From Proteles cristata cristata (Eukaryota; Chordata; Mammalia; Carnivora; Hyaenidae), in the NCBI GenBank assembly GCA_017311185.1, contig JAESUZ010000968.1, forward strand, positions 434,001 to 498,000: a DNA stretch of 64,000 bases, read 5' to 3'. The translations under genes and the position numbers were made by a program. Shown one piece after another: positions 34,744 through 45,027 of this stretch; the stretch's first letter is position 1; each line of letters starts with the position of its first letter. Below the pieces are notes generated by a model. That model was not told the DNA's origin, made no database searches, and was given only the letters and a program-made list of their open reading frames with translations.

Positions 34744-34951
34744 GGGCACCTGGGTGGCTCAGTTGCTTAAATGTCTGACTCTTGATTTGGGCTCAGGTCA
34801 TGATCTTACGGTCCAGTTTGTGAGATCGAGTCCCACGTCTGGCTCTGTGCTGACAGTGTAGATCCTGCCTGGAATTCTCTCTGCCCCTTCCCCATTCATT
34901 CTCTCTCTCTGTCTCTCTCAAAATAAATAAATAAGCAGTTTTCAAAAATAG
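34744..34951 (+). mobile_element. Carnivore SINE
   Basis: CCCCTTTGAG flanks it on both sides (34,734 and 34,952). Confidence 0.92.
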
Positions 34952-34961
34952 CCCCTTTGAG

Positions 34962-35344
34962 AGAGCCCAAGATAACCCAAGGCCTGGGCCGAGAGGTGCC
35001 AGCCCTACTTGGAGCTGAGCCAACTCTGTCTCTGCTCTGTTCAACTGTCGACGTGCTCAAGGCCACGTTCAGGAAAGGCTGGTGACACTGAGAACCAGGT
35101 GGAGGCCATGAGCAAGAACAGCGGGGCCTGAGGGGAAGGCCGAGGCCTCAGAGACAGCTCCATGGGCCGCCCTGTGGTGGTGAGGAGGGGCTCAGCACCC
35201 CCATGTATAGCAGGGGAAGGGGAGCTGAGGCTCAGTGCCCCTCCCCAAAATCACTGAGCAGCAAGTTGCAGGGGGAGATCTCTCCCAGGCCTCATGTGGC
35301 CACTTCTGGGACAGGACAGAGCTCGCCCTGCCCCGGCCCCTGGC
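34962..35344. other. Noncoding DNA
   Basis: No exon or repeat recognised. Confidence 0.35.
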
Positions 35345-35450
35345 TTGCTACATTATTCATGAGCCCGACATTCCCGCGGGGTAAACATACAGGAGGAGCA
35401 TTTCAAATCCACTTTGCTGCTCTGAAAATAAATAAATGAGCAGAGAATGC
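35345..35450. promoter_or_regulatory. Candidate conserved regulatory block
   Basis: A short AT-rich island with ATTATTCATGAG, GTAAACA (forkhead), TTTCAAATCC and AAATAAATAAATGAG. No repeat identity was recognised. Confidence 0.3.
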
Positions 35451-35749
35451 CAGTGCGCTTGGAGGCGGTGGGCCCTGGGAAGGCTCGCAGATGGCCTGTT
35501 TCTATCCCCGCACCCAGGGCCCCTGAAAGGCAGGCCCAATACCCACGAGGTCGGCCAGCTGATTGTGGGCCAGATTTCAGCCCCAGTCTGTCCCCTCGGG
35601 ACAAACCACCTAATCACTGAGGCCTCAACCGCCAGGCCCTCCTCCCCCACCCCCGCCCAAGGCTGAGCCCTGGACGCCCAGAGGTCTTAGAAGGGAGGTG
35701 CCCCCCGGGTGATAGATCGGGGACTGTTTGCTCCCATTGGAGACTCTGT

Positions 35750-35840
35750 CTCTTTGCTGTGCAACTACAGACAAGTGCCTTCCCCTCTCTGGGCTTCAGT
35801 TTCCTCATTTTTAAATGAGAGGAGTTCTCTAACATGCTAA
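35750..35840 (+). repeat. MIR fragment
   Basis: CTCTGGGCTTCAGTTTCCTC. Confidence 0.7.
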
Positions 35841-35919
35841 TGAACTCCCCTCAGCCGTATCCTAAGTGGTGACATCTGAGCCGGAACCAAAGAGAACCAA
35901 GCGATAAAGAGAAGGAGGG

Positions 35920-36330
35920 TGTCCAGCGGAGTGGCTAAGAGTCCGAATTCTCGAGGAACCTAGTGGCTCAGTCAGTTAAATGTCTGACTTCTGCTCAGGT
36001 CGTGATTTCATAGTCATGGGTTTGAGCCCTGCACCGGGCTCTACGCTGACAGCTCTGAGCCTGGAGCCTGCTTCAGATTCTCTCTCTCTCTCTCTCTCTC
36101 TGCCCCTCCCCTGCTCATGCTGTCTCTCAAAAAATAAAAATGATTTTAAAAAATTTTAAGGACTAATTCTAGCTCTCCCCCTTGCTAGCTGTGTGTCTTT
36201 GGGCAAACACCCTCACCTCTCTGTGCATCAGCGACCTCACTGATCAGATGGGGACAAGGAGCGTGGCCACCTCGAGGAGGTGCCATGGGAGCCAAATGAG
36301 CGCTGAAAGGCCAAATGGTTGGAACTGTGT
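35920..36330 (+). repeat. MIR split by a SINE
   Basis: The left part GAGTGGCTAAGAGTCCGAAT and the right part TAGCTGTGTGTCTTTGGGC are one MIR. A carnivore SINE lies between them. Confidence 0.65.
35951..36157 (+). mobile_element. Carnivore SINE inside MIR
   Basis: Head ACCTAGTGGCTCAGTCAG, (CT)n stretch and AAAATAAAAATG tail. Confidence 0.88.
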
Positions 36331-37085
36331 CTGCCACGGGTAAGGCCCCGTGGCATTGGCTGTGAGTGCCGCCTGGCCTCAGCACCGCCCCCCTCCTCCC
36401 GCCCTCTGCAGCCTGAGGGACCCTAGTGGGGAGGCAAGCCAGGCTCACTGACACCTAGACCTGCTTCTCCAGGCTTCTGTGGTTGGATGGCGTGTGGGCA
36501 GGCGGGCGGGGGCCATGCTCAGCTCACCAGGGCGCAGTCCCAGGGCACCTCCGCGGTCAGCTCGGCTCGCTCAGCACCGCGCCCGCCCAGGGCAGAGCCC
36601 CTTCTAATTTGTTCAGAGGCCACCGGCTGTAGGCCACCGGCTGCCCGCCTGCAGGGACTGCCTGAGAGGTGCCCCTTGACATTTGTGGACATGTAGGTCT
36701 TCTGCCCAAGATCCTGCAAGCGACCTCCGGCCACCTCCACCCCCATCCCCCCCATGGCGCCGCTGACGGCCAAGACCATCCCACACCAAGCTCTTGGTCC
36801 TTTCCAGCTGGCTGTCCCGTCGAGGCCAGGGCTCTGCTCTGTGTTCTCGGCTCTATGTCTTGCCCCCAAAGTCCTCACTGGCCGAAGTTCAGTAGATGGG
36901 TGTTCACTGCCTGAGGGGTACGCCTGGGTCTGGAGTGCTGGGGCCCCACCCCGACGTCCTGAAGGCTCCGTGGAGCTGCTCAGGTGGGCACACGAGTTAG
37001 GGCCAGCCGGGCATTCGGAGAACCCCAAGGCTGAGAGGCCAAGGCCACCGGGTGTACTCAGGACCCCCTTGTCTAACTCCCAGCA
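36331..37085. other. GC-rich single-copy DNA
   Basis: The overlapping frames here lack splice or domain support. Confidence 0.35.
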
Positions 37086-37087
37086 TT

Positions 37088-37280
37088 CTTTTTTCTTTTT
37101 ATGTTTATTTTTCAGAGAGACAGGGCAGGGGCAGAGAGAGAGGGAGACACAGAATCCGAAGCAGGCTCCAGGCTCCAAGCTGTCAGCAGGGAGCCCGACG
37201 CGGGGCTCAAACCCACGAACCGTGAGATCATGACCCGAGCCAAAGTCAGACGCTTAACCAGCTGAGTCACCCACCTGCCC
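37088..37280 (-). mobile_element. Carnivore SINE
   Basis: Reverse body with GGGGCTCAAACCCACGAACC. Confidence 0.9.
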
Positions 37281-37672
37281 CACATATAATGTGTTTTTTT
37301 AAAATTTGCTACTTAATGTCATTCTAAGTAAAGAAAAATTAAAATTTAAAATTGCATTTCCTATTTCATTCTTTACCATTCATCTTATATTGCTCAATAC
37401 CAGTTTTAAATGAAGCTGTAACAGCCTTTAACCCCTGCGTGGAATCACCAAACTTACACAGTTTATGCTGCGCCTTGTACGTGCTTCTGCACGGGCACAT
37501 CTTGGGGACAGTGTAGGTTTGGTTCCGGACCTACCGCTATAAAGTGAACATTGCAGTGAAGCACATATCGCAATTAAATGCAAGTCGAATGAATTTTTTG
37601 GTTTCCTGGTGCATGTAACAGTCTATTCAGTGAATAGCATGTATGTCTCAAAAAATATACATACCTTAATTT

Positions 37673-37886
37673 AATATTTTATAATGTTTATTTTTGAGAG
37701 AGAGCATGCTTCTGCATACGCAAGCAGGGAAGGGCTGGGGGGCTGGGGGGCTGGGGGACAGAAGATCTGAAGCAGGCTCTGCACTGTCAGCACGGAGCCT
37801 GATGCAGGACTTGAACTCACAAACCATGAGATCATGACCTGAGCCGAAGTTGGATGCTTAACTAACTGAGCCACCCAGGTGCCCCA
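37673..37886 (-). mobile_element. Carnivore SINE in Tigger1
   Basis: ACCTTAATTT on both sides is the target duplicate. A GGCTGGGG repeat at 37,732-37,758 sits inside it. Confidence 0.9.
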
Positions 37887-38002
37887 CACCTTAATTTTAA
37901 AATACTTCATTTGCTAAAAAAATGCTAGGCATCATCTGAGCTTTTCAGTAATTGCCGAACAAATATAATAATAATGAAAACATTTGAAGTCTTGTGAGAA
38001 TT

Positions 38003-38143
38003 GGGTTGCCTGGGTGGTTCAGGCTGTTAAGCATCTGACTCTTGAACTCAGCTCAGGTCTTGATCTCAGGATCATGAGTTCAAGCCCCACATTGGACTCC
38101 ACGTGGGATGTGGAGCCTACTTTAAAAAAAATAGAAAAAGAAA
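38003..38143 (+). mobile_element. Older carnivore SINE in Tigger1
   Basis: TGTGAGAATT flanks it. It has the old-type end GGATGTGGAGCCTACTTTAA. Confidence 0.85.
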
Positions 38144-38274
38144 TACTGTGAGAATTACCAAAATGTGACACAGAGACGCAAGGTGAGGAAATGCTGTTGA
38201 AAAAAGGGTGCGAATATACTTGTTCGATGCAAGGTTTCCACAAACCATCAATTTGTAAAAAACACACAGTATTA

Positions 38275-38487
38275 GGGCACCTGGGTGGCTCAGTCGGTTA
38301 AGCGTCCAACTTTGGCTCAGGTCATGATCTTGCGGTTTGGGGGTTCGAGCCCCACGTCAGGCTCTGTGCTGACAGCTCAGAGCCTGGAGCCTGCTTCGGA
38401 TTCTGTGTCTCCCTCTATCTTTGCCCCTTCCCCGCTCACGCTCTGTCTCTCCCTCTCAAAAATAAACATTAAGAAAAAATTTTTTTA
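38275..38487 (+). mobile_element. Carnivore SINE at the Tigger1 end
   Basis: Full head and tail AAAAATAAACATTAAG. Confidence 0.9.
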
Positions 38488-39889
38488 AAAGCCCACGCAT
38501 TCAGAGATAAAATGATTACGGATTTTAAGAGAGCAAGGATGGGGCGTTTAACCAACCGCAGAATTCTTCTGAGCTCAGTGTCTTGTGTGCCCCAAGAAGC
38601 AGGCTCTGCCAAGGAGAGCACAGTTCGCCGACCCACCTGCTTACACATTAGTGCCCACCTGCAGGGCTGCCGTAACCCTGGGGCCCCCACCTCAAGCCCA
38701 TTGCCTCCAGTGGCCTCCCTGAGTAATGGATCCAAATTTCTGCTTCAGCTGGTTTACATTCACCACGTCACCCCTCCCCGTCTCCAACACCCCCCCTTCC
38801 TCAGCTCACACGCTGTGCAACCTTGAGTAGGCCCCTCCCCTCTGAGTCTCCGTTTCTCTGGGGTGACGGTGGCAGGGCTGTGGGCTTGCCGTCAGCCAGG
38901 TCAGGGGAGCAGTTGTCCCTCTATCCTGTCCACCTGTCCCCACTCAGAGACCTTTTAGGGGCCTCTCAGAGTTCACACGGCCCGGCCCCCTTCTTGGGAT
39001 GAGGGAGTATTCATCCCAGAGTCCGATCATTTCTTACCCAGTCGGAGTTTCCGCTGACACAGCCGTATTTTCAGCACTGGCATTGTGCTTGTATTTAGGT
39101 CAGACCTATTTTAACTCCGTGGGGACCAGAGCTGAGCAGAGATGCCCTTCCGGGGCTGATGCGGCGAAGTGTTGTTTGGTTCAGCCCAGCGGGGCCGTCA
39201 AGAGCCTGGGAGGCAGTAGAGGGAAGAGGAGTGAGGTGTAGAGGGAGGCAGGAAGGGCAGATAGCCCTGGCCCCCAAACCCTGGCCCATCTAAAGCCCCC
39301 TCACCCTCTCCCTTCCTGGGATACCACCCACTTAGCTGGTGAGGAGAGGAGAGGAGGGAACCCTGGACAGAGCCTCAGAGGACATAGTTTATGTTCTCCT
39401 TTGGCAAGTGATGTCCTCTCCTGCCTCAGTTTCCCCACCTGTGTGATGACGGGCTGCTTCGGCGACACCACCCAGCACGTCCAGGTTCTCATTTCCCTGA
39501 GGTTAAGAGGAACCCTGAGTGGTGTCCTGGCGCAGCCACATGCTAGCTGTGTGACCCTAGCAAGTTACAAAACCTCTCTGTGTCTGAATGTCCCAGCTGC
39601 AAAATGAGGATAAAAATAGGAGCGATCTCAGGAGGCTGCTGGGGCTGAGATACAGAAGGTATGTGACAGTGGTCACGTGGCCCCTGCCAGGGGCGTGGCA
39701 ACGGCTCGGCAGGGGGTAGCTGGTGGTGATGGTGTTTGCTGCCAGGACCCGTCGTCCTGCCAAGGTGCCCCTCACCTCCCACCCCTGCTCAGCCCAGGCC
39801 CAAGCCACGGAGACCCAATGCTCATTGACATTCCTACCACTGGGATCCTTCCCTGGCCTGAGCAAACCTAACCCGCGTCTATCACAGGA
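38488..39889. other. Single-copy noncoding DNA with one MIR
   Basis: The MIR is at 39,530-39,665 (GCTAGCTGTGTGACCCTAGC). No exon was found. Confidence 0.4.
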
Positions 39890-39970
39890 TCTGGTAATTA
39901 ATACCCTTGACGGTTTTTATTGGAATGAAGCAGGGCCTGCACATGACTTGCTTTTTAATTAATATCCAGC
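39890..39970. promoter_or_regulatory. Candidate regulatory block with paired TTAATTAAT-type words
   Basis: GGTAATTAATACC and TTTTTAATTAATATCC sit about 55 bp apart, with GGAATG (TEAD-like) between them, in GC-rich single-copy DNA. Confidence 0.3.
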
Positions 39971-40299
39971 CTCCCTCCTCACTCCGCTCCCCTCCCCTTG
40001 CTGTCCTTGAGGACGGCCTGGGGTGGGGGGCCCAGAGTCACCGGGCCGGTTCAGCCAGCTATGGAGGGAGCGGTAAACGGCAGAGCCCTGTGGCCACCCC
40101 TCTGCATACACCCCAAATATTCTCTCAGCCGGCTCTAGGCAGGGCCGGGCCTGGGGATGCCCCAGACGTGGCCTCTGGCCTCGGGGATCCTGCAGCCCAG
40201 GGTGGCCAGACCCGCAGGCACCTCAGCCCCCAAGGGCAGGCGCTATGGGAGAAGTATCTGAGGAACAGAGCCCGAAACAACCAGCGTGGCCCAGAGGCG

Positions 40300-40640
40300 C
40301 CAGGAAGGTGCCTTTGAGCTGGCGCTTGAACGATGACGTAGCTGTCCTGGTGGAAAAGAGGAGACACGAGCTGCTCCGGGCGGCAGGAGTGGTCTGTGCA
40401 AAGGCTCAGAGGCAGGATGAGGCCAGGGTGATGAGAACAGATGGTCGGAGCCCTGGGGCGCACCCAGGGACGGGGTGGGGGGACAGCCGAGGGACCAGGC
40501 CCAATAGACCTTAGTGCAGGAATGAGGCTTTTATCCTGGGGACAATGGACAGCCTCAGCAGGTTATATACAGAGGAGGGACGTGGTCAGATCTGATCCTT
40601 AGAACCATCATCTGGGTGTCCAGTGTGTAAAAGTGACTAG
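40300..40640. repeat. Probable old L2-type repeat
   Basis: CAAAGGCTCAGAGGCAGGAT, then GGCTTTTATCCTGGGGACAA and GGGACGTGGTCAGATCTGAT, resemble a common ancient repeat. The family is uncertain. Confidence 0.4.
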
Positions 40641-40794
40641 CGGGGAACCAGACCATGGGGGAGGCCCCGGGGTGTTGGCGCCAGTGCCCAGGCTGAGGCT
40701 CTGAGGCCTGTTCACCACACCAGGGGCCCAGGAGCCCAGACCATCTCAGGGCCCGGCAGCCTCTTTTCCAACCCCAGACTCACCTCCTCGCTCC

Positions 40795-40890
40795 TGCTAT
40801 TTTTAATGTAGCCACCTTGTTGAGATTCAAATGAGCATCTCAGATCGGGGCTCCTTTGCATAATTTCCCTCAATTAACATTTCCAAGGTG
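40795..40890. promoter_or_regulatory. Candidate regulatory block with MEF2- and POU-like words
   Basis: CTATTTTTAATG, CTTTGCATAATTT and CTCAATTAACATTTCC lie within 95 bp. Confidence 0.3.
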
Positions 40891-41990
40891 CCAGAGAGAA
40901 GACAGCACACGCACCCAAGGAGGGGGGGACCCCCTCACTCTGGAGGGACCTGGGCTTCCTGGGAGAGAGGCACGGTCCCGTTGTCCGAAGAGCTGAGCCT
41001 CAGACAGGGACTTGAGGCTAAGAGCATTGCGGTGGGCTCTTGGCCTCCCCGGGTCTCAGTTTCCCCATCTATGAAATGAGGGCCTGGCGGGGGGGGGGGG
41101 AGGTTGATCCTTAAGGAGATTTGCCAGCTCTTAGCTCAGAAACCACATGTACAGTCTCTTTTCCTCCTGGCAAGCTTGTGAGGGTAATGAGGATGATGAA
41201 CCCATTTAACAGATGAGGAAACAGAGCCTGGAGAAAAAAAGGAAGAATTTCCTGCAGTCGCTCAGGGCTTCCGTGGTACAGTTAGACCTGGTGCTTTCAT
41301 CTCATTGAGTAGGGTCCCCTGAGCGCACTGGGCTTCCCAGGGTACTTGGGGAGACCAGACCCTCAGGGGAAATCCTTGTAAGGAAGAGTGAGGCAGGCAA
41401 GCCAGGCCTCACGGTCCCTGAGGCCCGAGACAGCCAGGAAACCTTTCCTTTTGTTCTCCAGGTCTCAGCCCCAACTTGCCTCCTCCGAGAAGTCTTCCCA
41501 GATCTCTGGCTTCTCTGAGCTAGTGTATCCCCCGCTGCCCACACTGCCCACCGTCACCCATCGTTCTTCTACCAGGATGCACTGGTGTCCCCTCTGGACC
41601 ATGGCCTCGCCAGGGCAGAGATGGGACCCCCTTCTTTTCTGGGCTTCTTGCCTCCTTGTCCCACGCGTGGCCTCGTGCAGGCGCTGGCGAACAGGACCTG
41701 CCGTCCTCGAACGCCCGCATCTCCAGCACATGGCAGGACGCTCCATATGCCCTGGACGTGTGAAGGCGGGACGGTCCCGAAGGGCAGGGACCACTCTGTC
41801 TCCTGTCTTTCGGCAGACACCTCCTGCCCCAGGATTTCCTTGTACTGGGAGGGCACTTGGGGGGTTCGGTCGGTTTGCTTCTTCTCTGCAAACGGGGTGT
41901 GGTGGGGTGTGGCCATGAGCCTGATCTCTGGCCAATGAAATGGGAATGAAAATGTTCTGTGGGACTCATGGGACATTTTTCTTCCTCACC
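40891..41990. other. Single-copy DNA with MIR fragments
   Basis: Reverse MIR near 41,190-41,270 (TTTAACAGATGAGGAAACAG). Overlapping frames at 41,388-42,005 exist in several registers and are not gene-like. Confidence 0.4.
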
Positions 41991-42026
41991 TTTCTCATTC
42001 CTCATTCTGCCATCCAGAAGCTAAAT

Positions 42027-42128
42027 GGGGGGCACCCGGCTGGTTCAGAACATGAGACTCGATCTCAGGGTCTTGAGTTCAAGCCCCACATTGAGTGTGG
42101 AGCCTACTTAATTTAAAAAAAAAAAAAT
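42027..42128 (+). mobile_element. Older carnivore SINE
   Basis: GTTCAAGCCCCACATTGAGT with the end GGAGCCTACTTAATTTAAAA. Confidence 0.8.
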
Positions 42129-42129
42129 A

Positions 42130-42162
<33 letters not shown>
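42129..42162 (+). repeat. (TA)n microsatellite in the SINE tail
   Basis: About 17 TA units, one changed to TG. Confidence 0.95.
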
Positions 42163-42263
42163 GTTTCGGAAAGCAAATGTAATGGCTGGTGCTCCAGCAG
42201 TCATCTTGGATATTGAGGTAATCTCAATATGGAAGCACCATGCTGAGGATGGCAGGGCATACA

Positions 42264-42684
42264 GTCAGTTATTTATTTTTTTAACGTTCATTTATTTATT
42301 TTGAGAGAGAGCACAAATCAGGGGCAGAGAAAAAAGGAGAGAGAGAAGCCCAGGCAGGCTCTGTGCTGTGAGTGCAGAGCTAGATGCAGGGCTCAAACCC
42401 ACGTGGGGCACCTGGTTGGCTCAGTTGGTTAAGTATCCAACTTTGGCTCAGGTCACGATCTCAGAGTTCGTGGGCTCGAACCCCGCGTCAGGCTCTGTGC
42501 TGACAGCTCAGAGCCTGGAGCCTGCTTCAGATTCTGTGTCTCCCTCTCTCCCTGTCCCTTCCCCAACCCTCTCAAAAGTAAGCATTAAAAAAAAAAAAAA
42601 AATCAAACCCACAAAGCATGAGATCATGACCTGAGCTGAAAGCAAGAGTCGGATGCTTAACCGACTGAGCCACCCAGGTGCCCT
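42264..42684 (-). mobile_element. Carnivore SINE, split by a second SINE
   Basis: GGGCATACA flanks the whole unit (42,255 and 42,685). The body continues after the insert with GCATGAGATCATGACCTGAG. Confidence 0.9.
42403..42602 (+). mobile_element. Carnivore SINE nested inside another
   Basis: TCAAACCCAC duplicate at 42,393-42,402 and 42,603-42,612. Confidence 0.93.
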
Positions 42685-42772
42685 GGGCATACAATTCGAA
42701 ACCTAATTCTTGATATCACTCAACAGCATTTCTGGTTTTATTTTAGTTTGTTTTGTTGCTTACCTCTAACAT

Positions 42773-42858
42773 GATTGTACCTAGAATGATCGTAAAGGAG
42801 AGAGTTTGCTGAAGCGATTGTACCTAGAATGATCGTAAAGGAGAGAGTTTGCTGAAGC
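42773..42858 (+). repeat. Perfect 43-bp tandem duplication
   Basis: Units 42,773-42,815 and 42,816-42,858 are identical. Each starts GATTGTACCTAGAATGATCG and ends TTTGCTGAAGC. Confidence 0.95.
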
Positions 42859-42869
42859 CACTATTGCTT

Positions 42870-43075
42870 TGGGTTTTTCCAGTCGAATACACTTTCCTAC
42901 ATTTTCTTTTGAAAGTTTACAAGTTTGCTTTTTGCACTTACTTCTTTAATCCATCTGGAGTCACTTGAAGCAACTGGGCCACTGAGTCAGTTGCTTACGT
43001 GGGAGGTGGCAATCTAATTTTATTCTTTTCCGTATGGACAGCTAATTGTCCTCGCATCATTTATTAAACAGTCCG
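42870..43075 (-). mobile_element. Old L1 ORF2-region fragment
   Basis: TTTAATCCATCTGGAGTCAC, TCCGTATGGACAGCTAATTG and CATCATTTATTAAACAGTCC are the reverse of a known L1 segment. Confidence 0.7.
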
Positions 43076-43690
43076 AAACAAAACATCAGGTGCAAGTGCC
43101 TCCAAACCTTTATAGACAACATTGTAACATTAATGCCGCGATATAAAATTTAAAAGCATGTCGATAAATGGAAAGATATACCGTGCTCTTGGAGGGGAAG
43201 ATGATTCCCTCCTGAATTCATCTGTAAAGCCAAAGCCATCCAAATCAACAAATCGTGATGTGGGTTTTGCAAGTTATGTAGGCAAAGATGAAGTAAAACA
43301 AAAACGAGTTAGGAAATGAAGAGATATAAGGCAGGAAAATAAAATCAGGCCAGAGGGCTCATGAATTTGTTAGACGCGGCCACACACTTCCCTTGGAAAT
43401 TTTTGGCAGCCAATACACAGGGAAACACAATCCATTTTTATCTTAAGGATTAAAAAAAAAAAAAAACCACATCATCACCAGGTAAACACTACTGTTCCTG
43501 GGAGCAGCAGTGGGAAGGCAGGGGAGGTGACAGCTTAGGGGCCCAGGGCTACTTTCTGGGATAATAAAACGTCCCCAAACATAGTAAGGATGGTAGCACA
43601 ACTCTGAATCTCCAGAAAACCATCGAATCGCGCACTTTAAGTGGGTGAGTTGTACAGGATGTGAATTAAAGCTCAAGAAAGCTTTTTTAA
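43076..43690 (+). mobile_element. Old L1 ORF2/3' fragments
   Basis: GATAAATGGAAAGATATACC followed by GTGCTCTTGGAGGGGAAGAT, later ACTTTAAGTGGGTGAGTTGT. No intact reading frame. Confidence 0.65.
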
Positions 43691-43704
43691 AAAAGTAAAA
43701 GAGG

Positions 43705-43928
43705 GGGGCGCCTGGGTGGCTTAGTCGGTTAAGCGTCCGACTTTCGCTTGGGTCATGATCTCGCGGTTCGTGGGTTTGAGCCCCGCGTCGGGCTCTGTGC
43801 TGACTGCCAGCTCAGAGCCTGGAGCCTATTTCATGTGTCTCCCTCTCTCTCTGACCCTCCCCTGCTCACGCTGTCTCTCTCTCTCTCCTAGAAATAAATA
43901 AAAAAACATTAAAAAACAAAACAAAACA
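43705..43928 (+). mobile_element. Carnivore SINE, young subfamily
   Basis: Flanked by AAAAAAGTAAAAGAGG at 43,689-43,704 and 43,929-43,944. Confidence 0.95.
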
Positions 43929-43944
43929 AAAAAAGTAAAAGAGG

Positions 43945-44160
43945 GGCACCTGGGTGGCTCAATCAGTTGAGCATCCAACTTCGGCTCAGGGCAGGATCTC
44001 ATGGGTTATGGATTTGAGCCCTGCGTCGGGCTCTGTGCTGACAGCTCAGAGCCTGGAGCTTCCTTCTGGTTCTCTCTCTCTCTCTCTCTCTCTCGCTTTC
44101 TCTCTCTGACCTTCTCCCACTCTCATGACCTCTCTCTCTCAAAAAAAAAAAAAACATAAA
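43945..44160 (+). mobile_element. Carnivore SINE, other subfamily, same target site
   Basis: Flanked by AAAAAAGTAAAAGAGG at 43,929-43,944 and 44,161-44,176. Confidence 0.95.
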
Positions 44161-44469
44161 AAAAAAGTAAAAGAGGAACAAGGAAAGACACATAGTAAGT
44201 CATCGTAGATGTGTGGGTGTGAGCCATGTGGCCCCCTGGCAAGCCCCCCTGGGATCAACTAGCTCTAAATCAGGCCTCAGGAACTGGAGGGTGGGAGGAG
44301 GTTTGCTGAAATGAGTTCTTACCTAAAGGTCTGTAAAAGCTTGGAGCATTTCCAAGAGTTGTGACCCAGGATGGGGTGGGGGGGCAGGCTGATGGAGATA
44401 ATTAATGGGCAGGTCAGATCTGGTTCAGGATCCGAGAAAGCCACATCCTTTGCCTGGAGGAGAAGACTT

Positions 44470-44790
44470 CCTTTTTTGTTTAAAAACATTTTTTTTTAAA
44501 TTGAGGTACTGCTACAGGAAAGTGTATAAATCATATGTGGACAGCATGTTGGATTTCATAAACAGAACGCTTCCACCTGAGCAACACCCAGGTGCGTAAA
44601 TAGAAGATGCCAGACCCCCCTGGAGTCTCCTGCTTCCTGCTGGTCATTACCCTAGAGGAAAACCACCCTGACTTCCACCAGCATCCATTACCCTTGCCTG
44701 TTTTATTCTTCCTCCCAAGCAGCCCCCCAGCATGTACTGTTTTGTCTGGCAGCTTTCATTTCAACGATCTACAGTACTTAACAAACAAAC
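44470..44790. mobile_element. Old L1 3' region
   Basis: AATTGAGGTACTGCTACAGG and ACGCTTCCACCTGAGCAACA lie in an old L1 3' UTR context. Confidence 0.45.
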
Positions 44791-44812
44791 AAATAAACAA
44801 AAAACAAACAAC

Positions 44813-45027
44813 TGAGCGCCTGGGCGGGTCAGTCGCTTAAGCGTCTGACTCTTGTTTTCGGCTCCGGTCATGATCTCACGGTCCGTGGGTTCAAGCCCCA
44901 CGATGCACTCTGCGCTGACAGCTCAGAGCCTGTTTGGGATTCTGTCTCCCTCTCTCTCTGCCCCTGCTCCGCTGGCTCTCTGTGTCTGTCTCCCAAAATA
45001 AATAAATAAACATTAAAAAAAAAAAAC
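44813..45027 (+). mobile_element. Carnivore SINE
   Basis: Head GAGCGCCTGGGCGGGTCAGT and tail AAATAAATAAATAAACATT. Confidence 0.92.

Larger units (their letters stand above)
37500..38274 (-). mobile_element. Tigger1 DNA-transposon fossil, internally deleted
   Basis: Left part: TTCCGGACCTACCGCTATAA, then AATTTTTTGGTTTCC-like words. Right part: GAGAATTACCAAAATGTGAC and CATCAATTTGTAAAAAAC. Both are Tigger1 in reverse, with the transposase centre missing. It is cut by SINEs at 37,673 and 38,003 and bounded by one at 38,275. Confidence 0.75.
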
